A DNA stretch of 55,233 nt from Nitrososphaerales archaeon (GCA_030038365.1 JASHPA010000137.1:1-55233), one strand, 5' to 3'; positions 17,246 to 26,304 are shown, numbered from the stretch's first letter. Notes: generated by a model from the sequence alone, not told the origin. Numbers and translations are program-made.

Positions 17246-18622
17246 ATGACAGTAGACCTGGTCCTGAAGAACTGCAGGGTTGTGAAGCCTTCTGGAGTAT
17301 ACGACGCCGGGGTCGCGATAGATGAAGGAAAAATCGTCGCGGTGGCGCATGACTCGCATCTACCCGCCGGGAGCAGGACAGTGGACTGCCACGAGAACTA
17401 CGTCATGCCCGGGGTAATCGATAACCATGTCCACATAGGGGTCTACAAGCCCTGGATACAGGATATCCAGGAAACTGCTTCTGCAGCGGCGGGTGGCGTG
17501 ACCTCGCTTGGCAACTACATCGGGATGGGATCGATAGCTTGGACCGACTCCTACCTCAAGAAGATGCAAGGGTGGATAGACGACTACAACGCGAACGCCT
17601 ATGTTGACTGCTTCTTCCATCTCCCGTTGCAGAGCGACGTCCAAATAGACGAGATGGACAAGTACTTCGAGCAGTTCAGGACTAGCTTCTTCAAGTTCCT
17701 TCCCTACTTGGGGAGCGAGGCCAGCGGTCTCGGACTCAAGGAAATAGACGACGGCCAAATCTACGACGGGTTCAAGCATGCAGCTGCCCTCGGCAAAGGC
17801 GTCACCGTGGCGACCCACTGTGAAAATATGAAGATTGTGAGGCGACTCAAGACGCAGTTGATGGCCGCAGGCAGGAACGATGGAGGACAGGCGAACTTCG
17901 AGTCGAGACCTCAGCCCGTGGAGGTGCTTGACGTCCTGAAGAACCTCTACATCGCTAGGGTCTTCGGCACACAAATCTACATCGTACACGTGACTTCCTC
18001 GGACAGCGTGGATGCTATCGCAAGGGCGAAGTATCATGGGCAGAGGGTGGTGGCCGAGTCCTGTACACACCATCTAACCGTGGACAAGGACAACCAGTAC
18101 GGTGCCATCGGGATTGAGTACCCGGCGTTGAAGGAGAAAGCAGACATCGAGAGACTGTGGCAGGGGCTCGCTAACGGCACGATAGATACCGTGGGGACGG
18201 ATCACTGTTCGACGACACGGGACCAGAAGGTAGATATGTGGAACGCTAAGGCCGGATTCCCAGGCTGGGAGACCCTACTCCCCCTAACCCTGACCTACGG
18301 AGTCAAGAAGCGTGGGATCCCGATGGCGAGGGCGGCCGCAATCCTATCCGAGAACTCCGCTCGCGCGAACATGGTCTATCCGAGGAAGGGAGCCATCGAG
18401 GTGGGCTCGGACGCAGACCTAGCCGTGGTAGACATGAAGAAGACCCAGGAGGTCTCCTTCGATAAGAACCTGCACTACAAAGTCAGTGACTATTGTCTAT
18501 ACGAAGGCTGGGAGCTGACTGGCTGGCCGGCCATGACCGTGCTGAGGGGGGCTGTTGCCTACGAAGATGGCCAGGTCTTAGGAAAGGCGGGCTCCGGAAG
18601 ATATGTGACGAGGGACGTCTGA
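17246..18622 (+). CDS. Hydantoinase/dihydropyrimidinase-type cyclic amidohydrolase
   Basis: This 458-residue amidohydrolase has all the metal ligands of the D-hydantoinase/dihydropyrimidinase/allantoinase group. They are H61 and H63 in NHVHIG, the lysine to be carboxylated K150 (SFFKFLPY), H191 in THCEN, H248 in VHVTSS and D319 in GTDHCST. It opens a cyclic ureide or imide ring in pyrimidine, hydantoin or allantoin breakdown. Its divergent neighbour is an APC permease, and an isochorismatase-fold hydrolase lies 3 kb away. A transport and degradation route is plausible, though the exact substrate is not determined. Confidence 0.9.
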   Translation: MTVDLVLKNCRVVKPSGVYDAGVAIDEGKIVAVAHDSHLPAGSRTVDCHENYVMPGVIDNHVHIGVYKPWIQDIQETASAAAGGVTSLGNYIGMGSIAWTDSYLKKMQGWIDDYNANAYVDCFFHLPLQSDVQIDEMDKYFEQFRTSFFKFLPYLGSEASGLGLKEIDDGQIYDGFKHAAALGKGVTVATHCENMKIVRRLKTQLMAAGRNDGGQANFESRPQPVEVLDVLKNLYIARVFGTQIYIVHVTSSDSVDAIARAKYHGQRVVAESCTHHLTVDKDNQYGAIGIEYPALKEKADIERLWQGLANGTIDTVGTDHCSTTRDQKVDMWNAKAGFPGWETLLPLTLTYGVKKRGIPMARAAAILSENSARANMVYPRKGAIEVGSDADLAVVDMKKTQEVSFDKNLHYKVSDYCLYEGWELTGWPAMTVLRGAVAYEDGQVLGKAGSGRYVTRDV

Positions 18623-18771
18623 ATGTCCAAAAATCGCTGAATCCAGGGGTATAACTGCGGAAATATTGCATCTCGCGCTCCAACTACAACAAATGTGAAG
18701 CCGACAACTGAAGTCCCAAAGAAATGGCTAGAAAAAACCAGTCAGTATAACTTGACGAATCTTCCATGGGT

Positions 18772-18782
18772 GCCTATTAAGC
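18772..18782 (+). promoter_or_regulatory. TATA-like box of the small CPFCGG protein
   Basis: The sequence around CCTATTAAG is centred 29 bases before the TTG at 18806, supporting that start. Confidence 0.45.
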
Positions 18783-18805
18783 CCTAACTGAGACGAACGA
18801 CCGCC

Positions 18806-19003
18806 TTGCCCCTTGTCTCCGATTCCTTCGTGGTCTCGAAGACTAAGACGAACGTCGTGAGAAAGTGTCCCTTCTGTGGAGGCTACGTCGAAGACGAGCC
18901 CGGGAAAGACATCAACTTCATCGTGCACCTGGGGACGCCCACTGCCAAGCACGCGCACGAGCAGATCTGGGCTGACTACGTAGCAGCGATGCACCACGTG
19001 TAA
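18806..19003 (+). CDS. Small CPFCGG protein, TTG start
   Basis: This 65-residue protein has one CPFCGG knuckle at about residues 21-26, then VHLGTPTAKHAHEQIW with three His residues that could complete a metal site. The family is not recognised. TTG at 18806 is supported by the TATA-like box; GTG at 18830 is the alternative and would give 57 residues. Confidence 0.6.
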   Translation: MPLVSDSFVVSKTKTNVVRKCPFCGGYVEDEPGKDINFIVHLGTPTAKHAHEQIWADYVAAMHHV

Positions 19004-19027
19004 CTCTTCTCATCCTTCGATAACAGC

Positions 19028-19606
19028 TCAGACGGCCTGGCTGCTTGTCTGCATCGGCCGGCCCGCGAAGAGCCTCAGCATCTCGCGGTTGAAAGCGGGT
19101 ATGTCGTCCGGCTTGCGACTTGTTACGAGGAGTCTGTCCACGACGACCTCTTCGTCGACCCACTCAGCACCCGCGTCCATGAGGTCGGTCTTCAGGGAAG
19201 GCCAGGAAGTCATCCTACGCCCTCGTGCCTCCTCCGCTTCGATTATTGCCCAAGGAGCGTGACAGATGGCTGCAACCGGCTTCCGGTCGTTGAAGAAGGC
19301 CTTGACGAAGGCGACCGCCTTCGGATTCATGCGTAGACTGTCGGCGTTGATCACGCCTCCCGGGAGCAGAAGCGCATCGAACTCGTCGGGCGTCGCGTCC
19401 TCCAGGCTTACATCGACCTTGAGCTCGCCACCCCAGTCCTTCGACTTCCAGCCCCTGACCTTACGCTCTTGCGGCGAGACGATCCGGGTCTTGGCACCGG
19501 CCACATCCAACGCCTTCTTTGGTTTCTTCAGCTCTGACTGCTCGAATCCGTCATCTGCCAGTATCGCGACCCACAATCCCCGCAGACCTTTCTCCTTGCT
19601 TGGCAT
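19028..19606 (-). CDS. DJ-1/PfpI-family protein
   Basis: This 192-residue protein of the DJ-1/PfpI superfamily carries the nucleophile C115 with H116 in AAICHAPW and the conserved E22 in DDGFEQSE. Relatives are chaperones, glyoxalases or proposed deglycases, and older annotations call them intracellular proteases. ATG at 19606 is chosen over an upstream start at 19705, because the added 33 residues are basic and unlike the family. Confidence 0.85.
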   Translation of the reverse strand: MPSKEKGLRGLWVAILADDGFEQSELKKPKKALDVAGAKTRIVSPQERKVRGWKSKDWGGELKVDVSLEDATPDEFDALLLPGGVINADSLRMNPKAVAFVKAFFNDRKPVAAICHAPWAIIEAEEARGRRMTSWPSLKTDLMDAGAEWVDEEVVVDRLLVTSRKPDDIPAFNREMLRLFAGRPMQTSSQAV

Positions 19607-19777
19607 GTTGCTTCGGCAGGTATCCTCTTCAGCAATTTTTTGCCCTGCGCGTAGATTCTTCGGTAGGGACTGACGAACTCGTCTCCTGACAGATGCTGTC
19701 TGCATCCAGGACGGCGACGCCCTAGATTATGAATATTATAATGATAATTCACATTCGAATAGTCCTTGCAGGAATTA

Positions 19778-19785
19778 TTATATAA
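19778..19785 (+). promoter_or_regulatory. TATA-like box of the carbonic anhydrase gene
   Basis: TTATATAA is centred 25 bases before the ATG at 19807, so the mRNA is probably leaderless. Confidence 0.55.
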
Positions 19786-19806
19786 CGAACGCTGCTTTTG
19801 GTCCCC

Positions 19807-20298
19807 ATGACCCAAGCCGACCAGCTCCTCAAGAACAACGGATCCTATGCGAAAGCCTTCAAGAAAGGAGGCTTACCGATTCCGCCGAGCAGAAAACTCG
19901 CAGTGGTGGCCTGCATGGATGCGAGGCTCGACGTGCACAAGATCCTCGGCTTGGAAGAAGGCGAAGCTCACATCATCAGGAACGCTGGCGGAGTCGTCAC
20001 CGACGATGCGATTCGCTCGATACTCATCTCTCAGCGCCTCTTGGGGACTGAGGAGATCATCCTGATTCACCACACAGACTGTGGCATGCTGACCTTCAAG
20101 GATGACGATGTCAAGAACAAGATTGAGAGCGAGACTGGAATCAGACCGCCGTTCGCGCTCGAAGCTTTTTCAAACCTCGACGATGACGTCAGACAGAGCA
20201 TCGCCCGCATCAGGGCGAGCCCCTTCGTCCCTGGGAAGAACAAGGTCCGTGGATTCGTTTACGATGTGAAGTCAGGACGTCTGCGCGAGGTCAAGTAA
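19807..20298 (+). CDS. Beta-class carbonic anhydrase
   Basis: This 163-residue protein has the complete beta-carbonic anhydrase site: C36, D38 and R40 in CMDARL, and H89 and C92 in HHTDCG, which bind zinc. It interconverts CO2 and bicarbonate in the cytoplasm. It resembles the small archaeal Cab-type enzymes. Its stop overlaps the convergent GH76 gene by 8 bases. Confidence 0.92.
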   Translation: MTQADQLLKNNGSYAKAFKKGGLPIPPSRKLAVVACMDARLDVHKILGLEEGEAHIIRNAGGVVTDDAIRSILISQRLLGTEEIILIHHTDCGMLTFKDDDVKNKIESETGIRPPFALEAFSNLDDDVRQSIARIRASPFVPGKNKVRGFVYDVKSGRLREVK

Positions 20299-21505
20299 GG
20301 GAAACAGCTGCAACCAGCGCGTCCAGTGCCGAGCTTTGGGTCGAAGCATCAGCCCCTGTAAAGGGTCCCGCCCAGTGCACGCCGAACGTGTTATTCGAAC
20401 CGTCCCGATTGTTGCTCCAGATTGACTGGGCTTGCCTGACAAAGAAGGACTCGCACGAGGAGAGGAACCGAGCGTCCTCGCTTCTCATCGCCGTAGATTG
20501 CGGACTTTTGGCAACTCTGATTACGGTGCTATAAGCGTACGAGAGGTACCGCACGAATATCCCCTTGAACTGTGTACCGTCGTCACCACAACCCTGAGAC
20601 GTGGATTCGCACGGTTCGACTAGGACACCACCCTCGTCTACGAGCTGGTTCATCGCCGCGATGGCGATTTCCTCAGCCCGCCTAAGATAGTTGTAGTCTC
20701 CCGTAATCGAGTACAGGTCCGAGAGCCCACCGAGGATTACCCCCTGATTATAGGTCCAGGCGGGCTCGCCGTTGTTGTCGCACTCCGTGAGATTCACTCC
20801 GTCGTTGATGAGTCCGTTTGGACCCTGAAGGCCAATCTGGTCGAACCAGGTCCAGGCTCGCTCCGACCAGCGGAGATAGCTCTCGTCGTTTGTCCTAGCG
20901 TAGAGGCGCGCCGCCAGCGTGATGAACAGCTCGTTTTCGATCGCGTTCTTCTCGTTCCGCTTCTTGCTCCACCATATGCCTCCTCCACACACGTCTTCAT
21001 CCCAGCCTGCAAGGATGTCGTCAAAGATTGTCTTCGCCGCTCTCAGAAACTCCGGATCAGCGACCCTGTCATACGCTCGGAGCAGCGCCAATGCCCACCA
21101 TCCCTCATCGTCATAGAAGTCGTCGATAAAGCTAGGCTGGTACTTCGTCCTCATATTGTCATACACGTCCAAGACGATTGCGCGTATGTCGTTCAGAGGT
21201 CTCTCGTACGAGTAGTTGACCACTGTCTCGAGGGCGTTCGCGGTATTCCACCATCCGAGGTCACGCCACGAGCCAGACCCTGCTTGGTACCAGTTGTCCA
21301 TTAGCGCTTCGAACGCGGCGTCGGCGTAACCCGCCAAGGCCAGAGCGCCGCGGTCGTCCCTCGAGGCGGGGGAACGCGAAGCTGACGATTCCCCAGTTGT
21401 CTTCGAGGCGTCGTCTTGGTTACCGAGAGATTCTGGGAATGCCACTGCGCCGAGGACTGCTAAACTTGCCGCCGCCGCGGTCTTGAGAAATTTCCTTCTA
21501 TACAA
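20291..21505 (-). CDS. Tat-exported GH76-family glycosidase
   Basis: This 404-residue protein begins with a twin-arginine signal (YRRKFLK, then the hydrophobic stretch ASLAVLGAVAF), so it should cross the membrane folded. It is followed by a Ser-rich linker and a glycoside hydrolase family 76 (alpha/alpha)6 barrel. FYDDEGWWALA carries the characteristic Asp pair (D132, D133). GH76 enzymes are alpha-1,6-mannanases, so a mannan-type polymer is the likely substrate. The start is TTG at 21505. GH76 is better known in bacteria and fungi. Confidence 0.85.
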   Translation of the reverse strand: MYRRKFLKTAAAASLAVLGAVAFPESLGNQDDASKTTGESSASRSPASRDDRGALALAGYADAAFEALMDNWYQAGSGSWRDLGWWNTANALETVVNYSYERPLNDIRAIVLDVYDNMRTKYQPSFIDDFYDDEGWWALALLRAYDRVADPEFLRAAKTIFDDILAGWDEDVCGGGIWWSKKRNEKNAIENELFITLAARLYARTNDESYLRWSERAWTWFDQIGLQGPNGLINDGVNLTECDNNGEPAWTYNQGVILGGLSDLYSITGDYNYLRRAEEIAIAAMNQLVDEGGVLVEPCESTSQGCGDDGTQFKGIFVRYLSYAYSTVIRVAKSPQSTAMRSEDARFLSSCESFFVRQAQSIWSNNRDGSNNTFGVHWAGPFTGADASTQSSALDALVAAVSLT

Positions 21506-21697
21506 TAGTTCCTGAATATTGTTACGTAATCAGGGCATATGTGAATAAGCTGAAGGCAGGTTCCGTAACGAGCCTACAGCTCACTCTACGGTGACATGTC
21601 TTCGCGCTCGTTGTTGGCTGTTGATGTTATAGGCACGCGCAAACTTTAGCGCTCAAATAACTGCCGTCGAGGAACTCTCAACATCTCCTTCAAGCAC

Positions 21698-22285
21698 TCA
21701 GCCGATGTTGGACACGACAGAACCGGCGAGTCGCACATCGAACATTCTTCTCATAAGCCAAAGCGCCTTTTCGTGGGCCTCCTTGTCGAAGCTTCCAACT
21801 GCGTCCTCCACAACCGTCGTCTGGAACCCGAGGTAAGACGAATGCCTGGCCGTGCCTTCTATCCCACCTTCCGTACTCACGCCAGCGAGCACGAGAGTAT
21901 CGACCCCCCTGTTGCGAAGCATCTGCTCGAGCATGGTCCCGACGAAGAAGCTCGCTGTGCTCTTCCTCAGAACGAGGTCCTCATCCGCTGGTCGAAGCTG
22001 CTCGATTATCTGCCACTCCTTTGAGCCTTCGTTCATGAACCCCGCCTTTGGGTCTAGTCCGCGGCGTTTCAGGAAGGCGACATTCGCGACGCTCATGTAT
22101 TCGTAGGGCACCCCCGTGTGCTGGCTGTAGATTACCGGCAAGCCCAGTCCGTGGAAGGAATCCCGCAGTATCCCGATCTTCTGTACGACGTCGTCGAAAT
22201 TGAAGGCCCTTGGAGCGATACCATGTTGCATGTCCCAAACGATGAGAGCCGGTCTCGAAAGTTTCGCGGCTGAAGCTTCACTCAT
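21698..22285 (-). CDS. Isochorismatase-fold hydrolase lacking the catalytic Cys
   Basis: This 195-residue protein has the isochorismatase/cysteine-hydrolase fold. D18 (VWDMQHG) and K108 (LRKSTASFF) of the catalytic triad are present. The nucleophile position, normally Cys in nicotinamidase and carbamoylsarcosine amidase, is G141 in STEGGIEGTARH. EntB isochorismatase also lacks a Cys here. Cys-dependent amidase chemistry therefore looks unlikely. ATG at 22285 is supported by a TATA-like box at 22307-22317; an upstream start at 22474 is rejected. Confidence 0.82.
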   Translation of the reverse strand: MSEASAAKLSRPALIVWDMQHGIAPRAFNFDDVVQKIGILRDSFHGLGLPVIYSQHTGVPYEYMSVANVAFLKRRGLDPKAGFMNEGSKEWQIIEQLRPADEDLVLRKSTASFFVGTMLEQMLRNRGVDTLVLAGVSTEGGIEGTARHSSYLGFQTTVVEDAVGSFDKEAHEKALWLMRRMFDVRLAGSVVSNIG

Positions 22286-22623
22286 GACCCCTCTATGGGG
22301 CGCAGACGTAAAAGCTTTGGCAAGCCAAACGGATTGGAAGTCGCAATAGGGACTCGCGCTTAGTCCATCCCTGAACATGCTGAACCCACAGACCGGAAAG
22401 GAAGAACAAGAAGCCCCGGCCACGTCTTGCTCGCCTGGACCATTTGATTGACTAGACGCTTGGTTCGAACCCATTGAACCTAATCAATGAAGTCAACTAG
22501 GAAGAAGCGTAACCGCTGACGGGTTCGCTATGGCATTCATAAAGCGCGTGGACGTCTCCAATCATCGCCTACTGGGCCAATCCTGAATTACGGGTTCTCG
22601 CTCAGCATCTGGATTCAGCTACA
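22286..22623 (+). other. Intergenic region between divergent genes
   Basis: This holds the promoter of the isochorismatase-fold gene (AAGCTTTTACG on the minus strand, 22307-22317) and presumably one for the MFS gene. A TTCGAACC match near 22465 does not fold as a tRNA. I see nothing else. Confidence 0.4.
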
Positions 22624-23817
22624 TTGAGGTCCAACTTCGCAGTCCTGCTCACCGCGTCATTCATCGGTGACATCGTCTCACCAATATTCGCCCTCTATCT
22701 TCCCCTCTTCGCCTACGAGCTGGGTGCCAACGTCATGGAGGTCGGCCTCGTGGGCGGCGTTTCGTACGCGTCATACAGTTTCATGCCGTTCCTGATAGGA
22801 CGATATTCAGACAGGGTCAAGCGAAGGAAGGATTTCCTAACCGCCTCGCTCGCCGTCCTTGCTGCCTGCTCGTTCGTCTACGTCTTCGTCTCCTCGCCCG
22901 TCCAGCTCATCGCCCTAAGGGTGCTCGAGGGGATTGGGTGGGCCACGGTCTGGCCAGTCATAGACGTCGAGGTGAGCGAGGAGATCCACGGAGAGAGCAG
23001 CAGGTCCTTCAGCATCTACAACACGGTCTGGGCCATAGCCAGCGCTCTGGGTCCCCTGGTTGGGGCAGGCATGATAATCCTCTTTGCGCAGGTCCGGTAC
23101 ATCTTCGCGATCACTGCGCTTCTGATGGTCCTGGCAGCAACCCTGAACGCAGCCCTGATGAAACAGGGTGAGCCGGTCTCCGCTCGCGTGCAGCCCCTTG
23201 AAGCCGAGCCCATCGCTCACAGCACAGGGAGGAGGTTTGCCAGTTCCATCTGGATCCTTGTCGTCGTCATGATCTTCGTCTCGGCTGTCCGTGGCGTGCT
23301 TTTCACATTCTATCCTCCACTTGCTGAGTCGAGGGGTGCGTCAGACCTGATAGTGGGGGTAGTTGGTTTCTCCTTTGGAGGCTCCAGGGCCTTCGCCTTC
23401 TCCCTGACGACCAGAGAGGCGTTCAGGCGATTCCTCCTCGAAGAGAGGAACATCCTGACCATTTTCGCCTGCGCTATGGCCGTATGCGCGGTAGCGGGGT
23501 CTCTTCCGGTCCTGGCTGGGAGCACAGTGCTCCTTGGTCTGCTTGCATTCGTTGTCGCCGCGTTCTCCAATTCGGTCGCCATGGTGATCTGCCAAGTGGA
23601 GCTAATCGCTCGGGCGGAGCCTCACAGGAGAGGGAGCGCGGCTGGCGTCTTCGAGTCAAGCATCGGAATAGGTTTGGCGCTCGGACCTGTTGTCTCAGGG
23701 TTCGCTTCCAGGGGCTCACTCTCGACACCGTTCCTCATTGTGCCGTTCGGATTCATCGCGGCCCTCTCGACGATGCTGGCGCTACACAGGAGGGAGAGGA
23801 TGAGAGGCCATACGTAG
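22624..23817 (+). CDS. MFS transporter
   Basis: This 397-residue protein has about 12 membrane helices. It carries the MFS loop 2-3 motif GRYSDRVKRRKDFL and a second-half counterpart around FGGSRAFAFS. The family exports drugs or moves small solutes by proton exchange; no feature predicts the substrate. The start is TTG at 22624, immediately before the first helix (FAVLLTASFIGDIV). It has no close operon partner. Confidence 0.88.
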   Translation: MRSNFAVLLTASFIGDIVSPIFALYLPLFAYELGANVMEVGLVGGVSYASYSFMPFLIGRYSDRVKRRKDFLTASLAVLAACSFVYVFVSSPVQLIALRVLEGIGWATVWPVIDVEVSEEIHGESSRSFSIYNTVWAIASALGPLVGAGMIILFAQVRYIFAITALLMVLAATLNAALMKQGEPVSARVQPLEAEPIAHSTGRRFASSIWILVVVMIFVSAVRGVLFTFYPPLAESRGASDLIVGVVGFSFGGSRAFAFSLTTREAFRRFLLEERNILTIFACAMAVCAVAGSLPVLAGSTVLLGLLAFVVAAFSNSVAMVICQVELIARAEPHRRGSAAGVFESSIGIGLALGPVVSGFASRGSLSTPFLIVPFGFIAALSTMLALHRRERMRGHT

Positions 23818-24137
23818 CGTTGCCGCTTGGAGCCCTTTCCGCGTCTGAACCCTGACCGACATATGTTTTTCACGTCACCCGGTGAACGGTGTTCTTGCCG
23901 AATCGACCGTCGAGTTGGCCGCCTGTTCGGGCGCGTCTTCGCCGGCGCCGCTGTCGATGCTTCCGGTACAGCCGTCATCGGCCTCAGAGGACCCGACACG
24001 GCTGGGCATACGTAAACATGAGTCTGCCAGGGATGCCATGGCGAGGAGCGGTCAGCCGATGCACGTCTGGGACGGTGATGTCTTCACGGTCTCATTCGCA
24101 CAGAGGTGCCCCAGCAATCCTGTCCCGACACGGGCCC
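23818..24137 (+). other. Intergenic stretch, no gene seen
   Basis: This lies between two convergent genes. Open frames here are Ser/Pro/Arg-rich and lack family patterns. No hairpin, RNA gene or repeat stands out. Confidence 0.35.
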
Positions 24138-24674
24138 TTAGGGCCCTCGTCCTGTTTCCTTCTTCCATCTGCTCCAGCTGGTGATGGGTGGGTCGATGTC
24201 TATCTGCCAGAGCAGGGCATTGAGTTCGCCTCTGTGTTGCAGTTCCTCTTCAATCAGATGCCAGAGCATGTCCTCGACGTTGAACCTGAGCGTCTCTCCG
24301 TCTCTCGGTCGTTCAATCCAGCGGACGAGGTCCTGTGGCTGAAGATTATTGACGAACTCCAGGATGTGAGGGTTAGTCCGGTCTGAATCAGACTTCAGCT
24401 GTTCGAGCGACGCGCATTTCTGGCCGAAAGAATCCGTTTCGTTCAGACGCACTCCGCTGTACCTTTCGTCAATCCAGAGCCGGTACGCCCACAAGATGTG
24501 CTCAGAGATATCCAGGAGAGATGGAAAAGAAGCCTCTCTGTCCTTTGTCAGCTGCTCGGGCGATAGCGTCTCCAAGACCTTCAGGTACTTTTTCCGGACG
24601 TGATCGTTGTACGCGAACCATTCCCTGATGGAGTCGAGGTCCGCTTTCCGCCTGACCTCTTCTTCTGGACTCAA
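24138..24674 (-). CDS. DinB-like four-helix metalloprotein
   Basis: This 178-residue protein has the DinB/YfiT-like four-helix bundle. The metal-ligand pattern is a His in the first half (ISEHILWAYRLW) and two in the second (WHLIEEELQHRGEL). Relatives are thiol-dependent transferases (mycothiol or bacillithiol in bacteria) or nuclease-like damage-induced proteins. The role in archaea is unclear. The start is TTG at 24674. Confidence 0.8.
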   Translation of the reverse strand: MSPEEEVRRKADLDSIREWFAYNDHVRKKYLKVLETLSPEQLTKDREASFPSLLDISEHILWAYRLWIDERYSGVRLNETDSFGQKCASLEQLKSDSDRTNPHILEFVNNLQPQDLVRWIERPRDGETLRFNVEDMLWHLIEEELQHRGELNALLWQIDIDPPITSWSRWKKETGRGP

Positions 24675-24762
24675 CCTTCACATGAACCTCGGACACCGGA
24701 GACGCGTGTCGTAAGATAAGTTTGACCTGCCCGGGCATTTCCGAGTCTGCGACATCCGGCAC

Positions 24763-26181
24763 TCACCACTGCATGTGGATGTGCGTAACGAGTGCGCACG
24801 GGTCTCCATTGTGCCAGGGACATGGAGTGCCGCATGGGCGTATCGGCTGGAGACCGCCGTGTGGATTACCTTCACAGAAGGCCTGTGACACATACGCTAG
24901 GCTCTGAGCTGCCACGCAGACCTCAAGAAAGGTAAGCGTGTTGTTCCCGGGTCCGAGGTCGAGAGCCCTTCCTAGGGTGTGGTCGCTTTGCGGGACTCCG
25001 CCAAAATGGGCATTCCTCTGTGGACAACGGAAGCCGCCTAGTATCTGAACCGGCCCGTGCGCCGCATCTGTTACTTCCTGCAGGACCGACTCCATCGTGT
25101 GGTCTGTGCCGAACCCGTCAAGCATATACCCATAGTTTCCGTTGTTGGGACTGTCAAGGCCCGCCGCCGGGCACTGCACACAGTCTGTGCGTTGGGGCAC
25201 GTCATCGTATTCGAAGTCTACGTACTCCTGCCTCAATGTGTCTATCTCGTCCTGTGTGAGCTGCGCGGTGGCAGTGTAACTTCCGGCGGTAACTTGGATG
25301 TTGTACTGCAGCGCGGGGTTTGCCGTAAGGGACCCAGCCGTAGGATTGTTCGACTTGGACTGGAAGCCAAAGGTCGCGCCCGTCCCGGTGGCTGGATTCG
25401 GAGGTCCAGCGTTCCCGTCCGGAGGAGTCGTCACCTGCCAACTCGCCGTGTTCGGGTCGGCCCCGGACTGGCTGGTATCGACGGTGAAAGCGGGAGTGTC
25501 CGTGCTGATGAAAGTAGACTCGCTGTTGTCCGTGCGCTGTATCGAGATGGATGGGTAAATGGTCAGGACTGTGGTGACGGTGATTGTCTCGCCAGCTTGG
25601 CCACCGTAGTTGTATGTCTTGGTTGCGGTCCCGCCGTTCACCCTCTGGATCGGGGGTGCTGCCCAGGGGCTGCTCTCAATCGGTCCTGCAGATTCGGTCT
25701 CCGACACGGGAGGTCCACAGGAAGGCGTGACCGTCACCGTGTCCTGCCCCGTCAGTCCATTCATTATGTCGCTCCAACCTGGGGCGTTTAGCTGCATGTT
25801 CAAGGGACTTTGAGCACTTGGATCGGTCGAGGCCCACTGGCCCTCAGCTTGGGCGGAGCCTGAAGGGGTGGTAACGTCGATGGCCGAGGTAGCGTTCACG
25901 AAGTCTAGCGTGAGGTTGACGTTATTCGAGCCCGGGTCGTAGCTTCCGGCCAAGTCTATGGTCCCCATGGGCGCTGCGGTAGCCTGACCACCGGTCGCTG
26001 AGACCTGCAGCGACCCCTTTCCTGTCGCAGTGCCGGTTATCGAGTTGTCTGCCGCGATCGTGAAGTTCATGTTCCAAGTGGTCGAGCCAGCGACCGTCCC
26101 CGCACCTTCGCCCGAAATCGTGGTCACAGCGGTTCCGCACCAGCTCGACGTGCTGGAAGTGAAGGTGGGAGGCTGGGACAA
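24763..26181 (-). CDS. Long Thr/Ser-rich protein with C-terminal M15-type peptidase domain
   Basis: This is a 472-residue protein. Residues 1-320 are low-charge, rich in Thr, Ser, Gly and Asn and probably beta-rich, as in surface proteins. Residues about 375-472 match M15A zinc peptidases: GGFRCPQRNAHFGG, S399-x-H401-x6-D408 in SDHTLGRALDL, and the last His in HIHMQW. Such peptidases cut D-Ala-D-Ala or other peptidoglycan-like peptides. There is no signal peptide. TTG at 26181 is favoured by a TATA-like box at 26206-26214, and the frame upstream closes soon. How it leaves the cell, if it does, is open. Confidence 0.75.
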   Translation of the reverse strand: MSQPPTFTSSTSSWCGTAVTTISGEGAGTVAGSTTWNMNFTIAADNSITGTATGKGSLQVSATGGQATAAPMGTIDLAGSYDPGSNNVNLTLDFVNATSAIDVTTPSGSAQAEGQWASTDPSAQSPLNMQLNAPGWSDIMNGLTGQDTVTVTPSCGPPVSETESAGPIESSPWAAPPIQRVNGGTATKTYNYGGQAGETITVTTVLTIYPSISIQRTDNSESTFISTDTPAFTVDTSQSGADPNTASWQVTTPPDGNAGPPNPATGTGATFGFQSKSNNPTAGSLTANPALQYNIQVTAGSYTATAQLTQDEIDTLRQEYVDFEYDDVPQRTDCVQCPAAGLDSPNNGNYGYMLDGFGTDHTMESVLQEVTDAAHGPVQILGGFRCPQRNAHFGGVPQSDHTLGRALDLGPGNNTLTFLEVCVAAQSLAYVSQAFCEGNPHGGLQPIRPCGTPCPWHNGDPCALVTHIHMQW

Positions 26182-26205
26182 CGAATATGGCAGGGACGGG
26201 AATTC

Positions 26206-26214
26206 ATATAAAAA
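26206..26214 (-). promoter_or_regulatory. TATA-like box of the M15-type peptidase gene
   Basis: On the minus strand it reads TTTTTATATG and is centred 29 bases before the TTG at 26181. Confidence 0.55.
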
Positions 26215-26304
26215 TCTGATACATCAAACGACAGATGCCTGACGGTCTGGAAATCGCGGCGTCCCTATCTCTGCTCCATTCGCCAAGCCCCGACTCTGAT
26301 AGGC

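Noticed and set aside
22455-22485. GGTTCGAACC match that could be a tRNA T-arm
   Set aside because: The five-base stems on either strand do not pair, and there is no acceptor or anticodon arm in the flanking 80 bases.
23889-24386. 165-codon plus ORF
   Set aside because: Runs antisense through the DinB gene and shows high Arg/Ser composition; shadow frame.
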